From assembly GCA_028554645.1 (NCBI GenBank), contig JAQOOI010000051.1:366082-430081 (forward strand): DNA of 64,000 bases, given 5' to 3'. This DNA is from Omphalotus guepiniiformis. Its lineage: Eukaryota > Basidiomycota > Agaricomycetes > Agaricales > Omphalotaceae. The position numbers and the translations under genes were made by a program. Positions 12,129 through 22,344 of the stretch are shown piece by piece. The notes under the pieces are model-generated. The model saw only the letters and a list, made by a program, of their open reading frames with translations, did no database searches and was not told the origin of the DNA. Each line of letters opens with the position of its first letter. Within the stretch, counting starts at the first letter, position 1.

Positions 12129-13672
12129 TCATAACTCTCTTCGTTCTGGTAAACCGTGGTCGACCCAGCGGAAAAGCCCACCTGCGCTGTATTGAGTGAA
12201 TGAGTACCGACGCTCGCTATCACGAACTCGGGTGTTCGAATGGCGGCAGACTGCTGACGGTAGCAGGATGAGAGACCCCGGTGGGAACTCAACAACAAGT
12301 TTCAAGTCCCAGAGAATCAAATGACCGCCCTTCTTGTAGTTGAACTTGCCCAAAGACCAGATCGCACAGAGTCCGAATGGAAGGTTGTTGCAGTCCTTGT
12401 GCTCGCGGCACACAGTACGGGGGCCAAAGTTGAACGTGGCGCCGGCAAAGACACTGTTGTTGAATAGGCGTAGGAGTGTGGAATCGCTTGCGAGCAATCG
12501 GTCGAGATGGTCTGAGTAGTATTCGAAAAGGCGTGGGGCCCAATTTTTGAAGGCGACTGCAAAAAAGAGGTTAGGACGTCGCATAGCATGGTGCCAGTGA
12601 GGTGAACGCACCGTTCGCAAAGCCGGAGAGCCTCTGGAAAGCCCAGTGACTAGTAAGTCGGCCAAGAACCTTTGTATTCGTTTTGTTGTGTACTAGGTTG
12701 CCGGGTTGCTAAGAATATAGATTAGCACCATGAGGAAAAGGAATGTGGTTTAAGAAGCACCATCTGCCCCCCTCCATACGAGATACCGGTAGAGAGGGCA
12801 GGGAACGAGCCTCGTCGATGCGAACGTTGTTTCTGATTGAAGCGACATTTCTTTCGTTCGGTTTCAAGAGCATCGGCGGCGGCGGTGGCGCAGGCGTCCC
12901 AGTCTGGATCATCGGGTCTCCCAACGAAGATTGTAAAGCCTCGACCTTCATGATCAATGAGAGGTATGGCTTTCCTAAAAACCCGTTGATCAGCTTGAAC
13001 AATCAAAGATACCTGAACACCTTACCTGCCCTTCCATTCCACCAACTCGAAACTGAAGATCGACCCCGGCCCGACAACCTCCTGCAGCCAATAATCTCTC
13101 TCCCCACCTTCCAACTTTGCATCACGTAAGCCGACGTAGCTGGTAGAGGCAACCCGAGCCTGAGTTTGCATGGAATAGGCGGTTGGCATGGGCTCGGCAT
13201 CGTGCACGTGTTTTTGCTTCATGCGTGGCCGGACTGTATAGTCGGCAGCAGTCTTATTCGCGGCCTTCACAAGGCGAGCCTTTTTCCTATATTTCTTGCT
13301 CTGTTTTTTACTATGATTGGCACTTCTTTTGTTGTTCGATGAGGAGTTAGGTTCATGGTGAGATACAGGAGTAGGCGCAGCATCACGTAGTACAGAAAAC
13401 GTAGAGGAAGACGAAGAAAGTGAAGAAAGTGAGGAGAGTGAAGAGAGTGAGCAACGAGAAAGTGGAGTACACGCCCGTGAAGTAGGAAGTGAAGATAAGG
13501 GGGATGGCGTAGGACTGGCCGTAGCCTGCGGGTCCGAGGATAGGGCTGCGCTGTCCAGAAAATCCTGCACACCCTCTTCTTCTATCACAGCCTGCAGCGC
13601 AGAGTCGAACGTGAACACTGCAGAACTGGGTCGAATAGCCTCGGTAACGACGTTATTCAACACTACAAAGCC
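12129..13672 (-). CDS. TET/JBP-family 2-oxoglutarate/Fe(II) dioxygenase
   Basis: Family members oxidise 5-methylcytosine or thymine in DNA. Exons: about 13,022-13,672, about 12,768-12,978, about 12,607-12,700 and 12,129 to about 12,557, with GT/AG introns. After a Ser-rich, basic N-terminus come VPL-like IDHEGRGFTIFVGRP, a YGGGQ loop, QPGNLVHNKTN and the double-stranded beta-helix: HKD (the HxD iron ligands in CREHKDCNN), SLGKFNYKKGGHL, the distal His in CRHSN and the 2-oxoglutarate Arg in RRYSFTQYSAGG. All catalytic residues are present. The first exon begins at a splice acceptor (13,673), so the true start lies in an unplaced upstream exon. The frame ends soon after FRWVDHG, while a typical C-terminal tail is coded in the next frame (to 12,017), suggesting a one-base shift. 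Confidence 0.88.
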
Positions 13673-13755
13673 TGCAGAGATGGTCAGCGTAGATCGGTGG
13701 AAAGAGGGGAGTTGGTTGGGGTGGGTTGCGAATGTTGAAGTTGGCCGCTGCCTGG

Positions 13756-13932
13756 ACGAAGCACCACACCTTCGTATTCCCGTGGCTCGAGTATTCGACG
13801 GTGCGACGTGACGCTTCAGCAGCGGTGTTGGGTAGTGGGATGGAGTGGGTGCATGGTTTGCTCTCTACCCGACGAAGCGCTGCACCTTTCGTATTCCCGT
13901 GGCTCGAGTATTCGAAGGTGCGAGCGCAACGC
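13756..13932. repeat. direct repeat upstream of the TET/JBP gene
   Basis: Two copies of about 61 bases (13,756-13,816 and 13,870-13,932) share TATTCCCGTGGCTCGAGTAT and flanking bases. They lie between the TET/JBP gene (-) and the plus-strand gene at 14,219, so they may be regulatory or part of a decayed exon. Confidence 0.6.
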
Positions 13933-14218
13933 TTGGTTTTGAGCTGCCCTGCAGTAGGTGGGAAATTTGAGATGAGAAATTTACTAACCTTTGATCAGCT
14001 TCAGCTTGATTTTCATGCAGTCTAACGTCGAGGTTGAAGTTGAAGTGGGTGGTTGATGATGTTGAGGTGGGAAGCGCCCGGATTTCTGATTGGAAGGGGG
14101 CGTGATCACATGCGCGCGTGACACGCGTTTCGTGGAGTTGAGCTAGAATTTTCGAACTCAAAATCATTTCCAGATCCTTATGGGCTCAAGAGCAGAGGGC
14201 ACTTGCCAATCGTCCGCC

Positions 14219-15410
14219 ATGATAATCCCTGGGCAACGCTACGCAGTACTTGGATCAAGCTCCATAGACCTTGTAGCTGGCAGCAAGAAGACCACGAAAC
14301 AGAGGCCAGGTGTTTTTTCTGAAATGTAAGTGTCTAATTTTTTATCATACTTTGCCTTCTGACCTTGTGTTCAAAGGCAATGGAGACCTAACGGATACCA
14401 CACTCCCCCTCTCCCTGTTGTATTGCAATGCGACGACGCGGCGCAGGCTAACCTTATATACGACGCGCTTCAACCCTGGGTTCAGACCCATTACGCGTTG
14501 CAACCTTCAGTTTTCGTCAGAGAAATGTTCAAGCTGAAAGACTTCGACGGTTTGTGTGCATCGATGAACGACAGAGTGGGAATGTTCTGGGTGGTGAAGC
14601 TGGGGAAGAACCCAGGGTTATACTTCAGTGGGTATGTCGTATTTCCTACAGATCAATACTTTAACATATGCTCAACGTATACTGATAGTTTAGAGGCGAT
14701 CGCGTCCGTGGATGCTTCGAAACCATCGTACAAACGTGCGTTTGCGTTTGCAAAGTTCGAGGAGGCTATGTTCTGTGCCCTGTCCGCTGGCAGCACACCT
14801 CCCGCAGTGGTACACGACTATGACCCAGATGCCGATGCAGAGCAGGCAAATTCCATCCGTCAAATGATCATCGCTGCTTCGAGAGCACCGCGCACACCGA
14901 GCCCCGCACCTACTATCAACCTGTCTAACGCTGGAACCTCCAAAACTCCTCGTAAGGACGAACCTACATCACCTCGCATTCCGCCTCCTTCCACGCGCCT
15001 TCGTGATGCATCTAAATCCCCTGCGTCTCCCGCTCGAAATGTTGCTGCCAGACCCACATATCATTCACAATCTCCGCGTCGTTTCTTATCGCCCACCCCA
15101 TCACCTGCTCGCATTAGCGTAAACGTTTCTCCGGTGGTAGAGGTTGGGGGTAAGTCTGATCCGGTTGGTTTGAAGTATTTGTTATTCATATCTCCATTAT
15201 TCAGCCGATCGTCTCACTTATGGGAGCGCGTTTGATTGGGTGAACCACTACCTCAACTGCCACAGCTTTACGTCTGAGGAGTCTGCATACATTACCGACC
15301 TGCTGGATAGAACATTGACAAAGGAGGGGTACGTTGACGAAGTTACGAGGAGCGGTGTGATGGGCGCGAGCGCTGCTATGTATTTGTGGGACTTGCACGA
15401 CGCCGCGTAG
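14219..15410 (+). CDS. KDZ accessory protein, RNase-H1-N/viroplasmin-like
   Basis: Probable exons: 14,219 to about 14,326; about 14,378 to about 14,630; about 14,691 to about 15,150; about 15,205-15,410, with GT/AG introns. The second exon encodes MQWRPNGYHTPPLP and then a segment around MFWVVKLGKNPGLYFSG...KPSYKRAFAFAKFEEAMF, which resembles the GxxPGIY...F..A..F pattern of the RNase H1 N-terminal/viroplasmin fold; this match is by eye and weak. Next is a Pro/Ser-rich linker full of SPxR and TPxP motifs, and a C-terminal helical segment ending YLWDLHDAA. The end may not be a true stop: the GT in GCGTAG can act as a donor to the acceptor at 15,480, fusing this gene in frame to the next one. 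Confidence 0.6.
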
Positions 15411-15480
15411 GCTATCAGATCTGAAGATATCATTTGTTTTACAATTTATTTGAGAAATTTCATATCTTCATATCTTTTGC

Positions 15481-17288
15481 AGGTTAGCTACGGCCGTTAG
15501 TATTTGTGCTGAAATTTGCGGAGTTGAAACAACTTACACCATCAACGTCGACCACCATCGCTCATGGTTACGAAAAAAAACAAGCAGGGCGCAGAATTTT
15601 GAGCACCTGCTGAGTGCAGCTCGTCAGCGAGGCACAAGCACTCGTCGCCCCTGGCGCCATCGCTCTCGCCGACTAGGTATCAAGCTCACCCATGCAGAGA
15701 AGGCAAGGCGGAAGGCCAACCGCGCACAGGAGCGAGAGATATACCGTGAGGGCATCCTTGACATTCAAAAGGCGGTATACGACCAGGCTGCGCTGCTTCG
15801 AGAGAAGGTGGGGAAGCACAGCGTGACCCACATAGTTGAGGACATAATGCAGTCCCATCGCCGTGCAAAAAACAAGAAGAAGGCCGGGCGATTCAACGCC
15901 TTTGTACGTACTGAGATGAGGCGTGTAAATGCCGGTACGCTGTTTGCATTCGTCTTGATAATACCAGGCTAACCTCGAGGCAGAGCTTCCTGAAGGCGCA
16001 ACACGTTTTAAAGTGAACGATCGTATGGCAGAAATTGCTGAGAAGTGGGGCGCGATGTCGGCAACTGAACGCGTCGAGGCAACCGAGGACGCGCTTAAAG
16101 AGCTTGAGGAGGACCGTGAAAATAAGGAGTGGGGTGCGCATAACGTTCCTATCAGCTCCTTTCATGACACACGGGCAACTTTGGATTCTGTCAAAGAAGA
16201 GGTATGGCGTACACTCTGGCAACCATGAATATCACACTGATTGTATCATAGCTCACCAAGTTGCAAGTCCGTACAGGAACGGAGGTGGTGATGCTCGCTG
16301 TGCGCTCCTCAAGCGACCACTTCACCCCGCCTGAGACATTCGCGACCAGCGACCGTGCCAAAGACTTCTTCAACTTGGCATTCAAGCAGCCGCTCTCCGA
16401 GGTAGCGGTTAGGTTTGAAGGTTATATGATTTCGGGTATTGAGGGTACGTCGTCGTCGTTGTGTGTCTGTCCACCCGTCTCTGGCTAAATAATTTCGATG
16501 GGTATAGGAGTGGCGCGGAACTACACGGAGAGGCTTCTTGAAAGAAAGCGTGAGCTCAAAGACTTGATCATGCACAAGCTTCGTGAGCATCGGTCCTCCT
16601 CGTCATCTATACCTGCTGATTACGAGCTCAAGAGGAGTGCGCGGGCAAGACAAAGGTGAAGCGCATGTTTTACCACGACTTCGATGGCCACATCACGGAG
16701 AACCTGGGTATCGTGGTAAGGAACTGGCCACTCAAACTGTTCTGCAGCCCGGCCGACGTGAAGTCACGCGTTGAGCTCGACGTCCTCTACAACGCCTGGG
16801 TCTCTGGGACCACCCACTTCTATCGCATGACGAACTCGGAGTTTGATGTCTGGAGGGAGCAGCGATTCGACACCGCGCGTTCAACGACGACAAGCGATGC
16901 TGGAGAAGGAGACGGTTTGAACTCCCTTGACAACAGTGACTGCCCCAACCTGGCCGACGTTGACACCAGCAATCCGACCTCTCACCCCAACACAGCACCA
17001 CAGGACCTGCCACAGGACGCGCCACCACCGCAGATTGCTTCACAACCGGTGGTACCACTAGCATCTGGGCGTACTGCGATGTTTGTGAACTCTACTGGCG
17101 TTACCGGCGCAAACGGCGAAGTCGTGCTTGTTACCCAGCGTAAACGTGCCAAGCGTTCTGATGCAGGGAAGAAAAGGAAGAGTAAGAAACAGCGTACGTA
17201 CCACGAGTTGCAGGACACTTCGTTTGGGGACTAACACATTGAGATAGGCATGGCTGATGCCGAGAACGACGATGCCAACGTCACTTGA
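15481..17288 (+). CDS. KDZ accessory protein with HMG-box-like segment
   Basis: No ATG opens the first exon, which begins at acceptor TTTTGCAG (15,480); it may be the continuation of the 14,219 gene. Exons continue through about 15,938, 15,970-16,200, 16,252-16,440, 16,509-16,650 and beyond, ending at 17,234 or, after a last intron, 17,288. After a basic region, the segment around GRFNAFVRTEMRRVNA and MAEIAEKWGAMSATER looks like the HMG-box-like domain of fungal transposon proteins. Later motifs (VPISSFHDTRATLDSV, FEGYMISGIEG, MFYHDFDGHITENLGIVV, PLKLFCSP) match a family I recall as common in Agaricomycetes. Between about 16,600 and 16,660 the frame must shift by one base to keep the motif order, so the copy may be broken or the consensus wrong there. 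Confidence 0.65.
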
Positions 17289-17394
17289 TAGACTTACATT
17301 TGTACAGCCATGTAAGCATGTAGTGAAATAAGTGTATTGAAATGTCCTGTGCAGTTCTGAATAACATCATGTTAAGAGACTACGCGACGCGACG

Positions 17395-17873
17395 AAAACG
17401 AGAGGCGGCGGGATGATGAGCGGGATCTGATATGGCGTTGAGCTATTAAGCGAGCGACGTAGTGAGCGGGCCGTGATCCTAACACAAGCGAGAGCGTGCG
17501 ACCGTATGAACGATGGTGAGAAACCCACGGGAATTGCCGTAATAGAGTCTGGCGCATCTAAGCGAGAGCGCACGAGCGGGAGGCGGGGAGCGATGAGCGG
17601 GGCCCTAGTGATGGTAGCGAACACAGCTGGAGACGTTTGCCGAGGTGCGAGTGACGGTGGGAAACCTCGGGATGTGCCGAGTAGGGCCTGTGGCACTTGT
17701 CAACGACATCAGCATCGACCGCGGGCTGGACTCCTTCCTGAATAGAAATAACTCACCTTTATTCAGGGAATTGTTGGCACTTAGTGGGAATACACGACTT
17801 TTGGTCATAGATAATTGCCTAACCGGGGTACTTCGGCAGTCTTATAATATTATCAAATAGTGATGTCGAGGTG
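17395..17873 (-). repeat. KDZ right terminal inverted repeat
   Basis: Reverse complement of 6430-6908 with no visible difference. The repeat ends in ...GATGTCGAGGTG, followed by the duplicated TATGTGGA. Confidence 0.92.
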
Positions 17874-17881
17874 TATGTGGA
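17874..17881. repeat. KDZ target-site duplication, right
   Basis: Exact repeat of 6422-6429 (TATGTGGA). Confidence 0.9.
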
Positions 17882-19011
17882 ATGGCAGAGAGTGACTGAG
17901 ACTCAGTATTGGAAGTATTATCAAGGTGAGTAAATTTGTCATCATGACCAATGCTATATTCCACCTTCGTTTTTTTTCTGCTGAGAACTACTAAGAGGAG
18001 AGTGAACCATTCGTTTCTTTAACAGTTGGTTGTCAGCATTACAGCTACATATCTATAAGTGTATTCTTGACTTACAGAGTTTCTCTCTTGTTGTCGTTCC
18101 ATTTCCTTCAACACAATCATTTCTTGCTGTCTTCTTAACTGAGTAGTAGGGATGATATCTAGTCAGTGAAATATATTGAGACTAGTGTAGAGCATCTCAC
18201 CTCCTCTGAGGCTATTCACTCAAGCAAAGAATCCTTTGTCATCTCATCAACCACATATCCAACGCAAAATGGTGTCTTGGGCTTCTTAAACACAGTTACT
18301 TCAGCTTTTGATGCTACATTCTTTTCACGAGGCTTCCTTATCCCAAAGCAATAGTCCATAAGTGGATATCCATTACTTCCAAGAGCATCATAGTCAATCA
18401 TTTAATCAACATCTCTGAATGGACATATTTTCTGAGAATTCGAGGAAGTAGCAAATTGAACCAATGCTTCTTACTCCAAAACAGTGATATCTGGTGAAGC
18501 AGATAGCCCTTCAATAAGATCCTAGTATTACGTTTCTATTAGTCATTACATTATAAGAAGAAGTGTCTCATCACTTACATTTGGGAAGGTCTCAAATTTC
18601 TTCTCACCCATGTATCTGAATACAAACAACACCAAGATCACTTCACCAGGCTTAATTGAATAGGTCTTAGCACAGTTCACCTCCAAATAATCAGAATAGG
18701 CAAAGTGTGCTGCACGATAACCTGTTCAAACCAGATTCAGAAAAGTGGGTTCAATTTTATATTTTCTGACATACTATTCAGAGGAGCATCTGAGATTTGA
18801 TTGACTCTTGTAACAGGCAAAGTGTTTTGATTTTTGTTCTTATGCCCACTAAACAATGTGTCTGGTAAAAAGGACTGATTGCCAAATGCTCGAACTCCTC
18901 TCGAGACTGATAGCTGTATATTTGATATTGGGGTTACTTGTTTTGTGAATGATGGTGTACCTGCAACAGATTTAACTCAGTTAGCATTTTTTTGCAACTA
19001 TAGCATTGCAT
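17882..19011 (-). pseudogene. 5' part of minus-strand gene split by the KDZ transposon
   Basis: Reads leftwards from a probable ATG at 19,011 (MQCYSCKKMLTELNLLQ), which looks like the start of a C2H2 zinc finger (C-x2-C...H). Exon-like stretches follow, including 18,216-18,401, with short AT-rich gaps, down to the KDZ insertion at 17,881; the reading continues at 6421. The product is unrecognised. It is divergent from the plus-strand integrase-like pseudogene beginning at 19,319, the same two-gene layout seen at 1-5492. Many stops in the region suggest decay. Confidence 0.45.
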
Positions 19012-19318
19012 GGCATTGCGAAAGTGATAATAGGGATAGTAATTTGTGAATTCATGGTAAAGATTGATTTTTTTTTGTGAAAGAAAAGATCGACTTGTTC
19101 TCTTGAAAACTGAAGTTGAGGGTGGGCTTATTTTTCGAAAAATGATCACTCTGTTTTGTCCAGGTTTTGTCGTCGTCTTTTTGCTCATCTTATATGCCCA
19201 ATCAATACAAGCCTAATCGTGAGTTTCAGACTTTGAATATATCTGGTGCTTAGTCTTATTTTATTCTATAAAAGCTCCTTTGGAGCTCATTTGTTCATGG
19301 ATGGAAGAATATTGAGCT

Positions 19319-20846
19319 ATGAATTGGAATGTCAAGAGAATACATGAACAAATAAAAGATTATCACATTGACAATAAACAATATGGTCTAGGGTATGTAA
19401 CATTCTCAAAGTATTTGTTTGCTAGTCTCATATTTTTTCAATATTAGCTTGACTCAGTTTCGAGAAATGATGAAAGAAGCAGGCTTACTTGGAGTACAAG
19501 CTCAAGCTCATACTGCTGACACAATCAAATCTTATGTGGAGGGTCTTTGAACAATGTATAAAGCTGGATTGCGGGAAATGAAGTCTTTGTTAAAGCATGA
19601 ACTTGGAGTCCTTGTTTCGAGGTGACTGCAATAAGGTATTTAAATTTATGCATGACTATACTGACTAGCCTAGAATCTTGATACACATGCTGTACTATAG
19701 GTAATAGAACATGCTTTATTACTCAAATCACAACATCTTTTGATTGACAAGGCAGGCACCTTTCAACCCTCTATATCCCTTACTGCAAACACCTCAAATA
19801 GTTAATCACCTGGCTTTTAATGCAGGTGCCGAAAATCGGTGCATCACTGTCAACTTCATAATCCTACTCTGTCTGGCACATTTTAGCACAGATACATGTC
19901 AGAAAAGAAAAATGTTATGCCTGAGATAGAGTGGGCTCAACTTTGTAGAAGATGGACACCAGGCTAGGAAGATCTAATGGACTTCAGGGTTCAGCAAGGA
20001 TGGTATGATGTTGATAACGAGCTAGAACAGTAAGAAACACTATTCATCTTTATATTATTCCCTTCTGAATTATCTTTCCTTCACTTAAGCTTTGTATTTC
20101 ACTGGGTTTTTATCTCCTTACTTCAGGCTAAGCTAGACCGTTACCGTCATCGCAAGAATTATACTGCTAAGCACAAGGACAAAAATAAAATACTTCCACA
20201 TGGTGTACCAGCAGATATCAATCAAAATCCAAAAGAATATGATTCTGAGGACTTCAGTGTATGTTTTATATTACTCACTTTGATAGTTGTTATTTACCAT
20301 CTTTTGCGTTAGATAATTCTTAACCAGACACATCTTCAGACTATCAGGTCCCAGTTAATCCCACAAGAACATGAAGTCTTCAATCTAGTACCTGATTCAT
20401 TCAACAAACTCATTGGTCAAGTCTATAAGGAGTTGAGAAGCCCAGATGTACATCAGGGTAATATGTGGGATGTTTATTGTGACTTATTGCAGAAAATTAG
20501 GAACATCCATTCTGACATTGTTGCTAGCAATGAGAAAGAGTGGAAAGCAGTTCATTCTATGGCTCATAGTGATAAATGGGAGAATGATAAAATCACTCTG
20601 ATTACAGGAAGACCACTTATTTAAAGAGTCTGATTACTTGAGAGGCGTAAATGGAGGGCTTGGAATTCTTGGTAAGACACAATATATTTGAGAAATAAAA
20701 CTATTGAACTAGATCTCTCTTTAGATCCTGACTCTGTACCTTTTGAAATGCTGGAACATCCAGAGCTTGTCCTGGATTTCCCTGATGAGCTAGACAGTCT
20801 TTACCCAGTCCATGACAACTGTACTTCCAGTATTGATATACAGTAA
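19319..20846 (+). pseudogene. decayed fungal integrase-core transposase-like gene
   Basis: The start (MNWNVKRIHEQIKDYHI), LTQFREMMKEAGLLGVQAQ, and later NVMPEIEWAQLCRRWTPG, QQGWYDVDNELE and KILPHGVPADI match, in order, a protein family I recall from Agaricomycetes annotated as integrase-core proteins. Short GT/AG introns separate the pieces, and the last exon ends at 20,846. The gene is dead: in-frame stops occur in VEGL*TMYKAG (a CGA to TGA type change), at SGTF*HRY and after RRWTPG. The catalytic centre that should lie between about 19,620 and 19,850 is missing and replaced by the tail of a family-A LTR (19,655-19,846). Confidence 0.6.
19655..19846 (-). repeat. family-A LTR tail inside the integrase-like pseudogene
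   Basis: Matches the last about 190 bases of the A LTR (CTGACTAGCCTAGAA to GCCGAAAATCGGTGCATCA). It replaces the central coding region, so it arose by insertion plus deletion or by recombination between LTR copies. Confidence 0.75.
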
Positions 20847-20944
20847 AGCTCTTTCTACCACCTGAATACAAGCTCAATCAGATAACAAATTCTTGATAGC
20901 AAGTGGAATATACACCCCATTAGCTCATATCTCCAGAGTGAAAA

Positions 20945-21035
20945 AAAGTGGTATACAAGCAGTCTTCAGGCCTTCAAATAGACCACAAATAAGCTTCTTT
21001 TGATGCCCAGTATGAAGAGATTCCAAGGAGAATCC
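20945..21035 (-). repeat. inverted-repeat arm X (right copy)
   Basis: Reverse-complement partner of 5793-5880. It directly precedes truncated LTR sequence at 21,046. Confidence 0.6.
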
Positions 21036-21045
21036 ATCTGACAGC

Positions 21046-21975
21046 AGGGGGGTGTTGTCAAAGGTTCTGCACGACCAAACTTATGGCTTCTTTATTAGAA
21101 CTTTATATCTTTATCACAAGAACTTTATAGTTGAGCTTTTTAAATTGCACTAAGGCAAAAGTAGCACAAGAGGGTTTTGAACAAGACAGGTGTTCACTGC
21201 ACAATCACAACCAATTGACCACAAGATCAAACAATCAATTCTAATAACACAGCCAGTTCAATTCAACCAACAATGATCTTTATACAATATCGCAATAAAC
21301 ACCGGACTATAAACAGACCAGGGCAACTTTATGTTTTTGGTAGGATTTCCCTTCACAGGCACAATTCACATTATAAAGACAATCCCCAGTGACCCTGTGA
21401 CTCTATGGTACTCTCCTGGATTTTCTCTCTCTCTCCAAATTACTGCCCTTTTATACATACTGCCAGTCCAAAATTAATAAAAACGGAAATTATAGCTAAA
21501 CTGTCCTGTTTTATATATATACCTATATCCGTGTACGTAGGTTGTAAGTATCTGTATCAAGTATGTCCATTATTACTTGTTATAGATCTATTCTATGAGG
21601 CAAACCTCAAAAATATGTTTTAATTCCATTATTTTTATTGTGAGCAATATTCAGCCCCTTTATTTCATTTTTACGGATTTCCTTGACATTTCTCGGACAT
21701 CCGGGTTCCATAGAATTAATCACCTGATAGAAATTATACCCCTCAAAGTATCACATTGTTTTGTCAAAGGAACTCCTTCAATTCAGTAGTATTCCGAGAA
21801 ATTATACTGATCGAGTTTTTACACCTCCTAACTGGTTTCTTGTCAAGCAATTTTCACCGGACAATTAATCGAAGCAAATTTCTTCAATCAACTTTTGTTC
21901 CTGGTGATTAATTAAGGAGTAAATACCCCAGAACTATTCTAGATCCATTATTTCAACTCTATTTCACATTCCATC
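21046..21975 (-). repeat. decayed family-A LTR, part 1 (split by element B)
   Basis: Matches the A LTR from about LTR position 105 to the B insertion point. Compared with the young copies it shows many CG to CA/TG changes, for example CAATTCACATTATAAAGACAAT versus CGATTCACGTTATAAAGACGAT. It resumes at 43,175 after element B; B's 5-bp duplication CCATC occupies 21,971-21,975. Confidence 0.85.
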
Positions 21976-22344
21976 TGTTACAGCTATGCGCCAGAACTCC
22001 GGGTCAGACCTCCGGTTTCTAGAACTTCTTTGATTTCTTCTTCCTGACATCTATTCAATCTTTCCATATGGTTCACTTTACAAATTCACGCTTTCCTATT
22101 CGCTTTTATTATTCTTTTCTACTCCGGACATCCGAACGTCGCCGACGTTCCATGTTCTTATTGTTCTTTAGTTTCATTCTTCTCACACTATTGTTTTATT
22201 ACTCCGAGTATCTCCGGTAGAATACTCATATAAATACTTCACGCTTATACTGTATATACTTTAGTTTTAAATCAATTTAGTCTCTGGACTACTATCTTGA
22301 ATTTCTCGTCTGAACTCTCATCTCTCCTCGGACTTCCAATCCGG
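21976..22344 (+). repeat. element B 5' LTR, first part
   Basis: Bases 1-369 of the LTR, starting TGTTACAGCTATGCG. It ends with CCGG, the duplicated target of element A. The second part is 37,065-37,235. It differs from the 3' LTR at only three sites, all CpG transitions. Confidence 0.92.

Larger units (their letters stand above)
6430..17873 (+). mobile_element. complete KDZ (Kyakuja-Dileera-Zisupton) DNA transposon
   Basis: An 11.4-kb element bounded by CACCTCGACATC...GATGTCGAGGTG, with terminal inverted repeats of about 479 bases and an exact 8-bp target duplication. It carries an apparently intact KDZ transposase (+), a small basic protein (-), a TET/JBP-family dioxygenase (-), an N-terminal RNase-H1/viroplasmin-like protein (+) and an HMG-like protein (+). 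Linkage of TET/JBP genes to KDZ transposons is established in Agaricomycetes. Perfectly matching inverted repeats imply recent movement or ongoing sequence conversion. It sits inside a minus-strand gene within the decayed family-A element. Confidence 0.93.

Noticed and set aside
14216..14222. Overlapping divergent start codons (CATG) for the TET/JBP and plus-strand accessory genes
   Set aside because: The minus-strand ATG opens only about 18 codons and no splice path to the TET/JBP exon at 13,672 was found.
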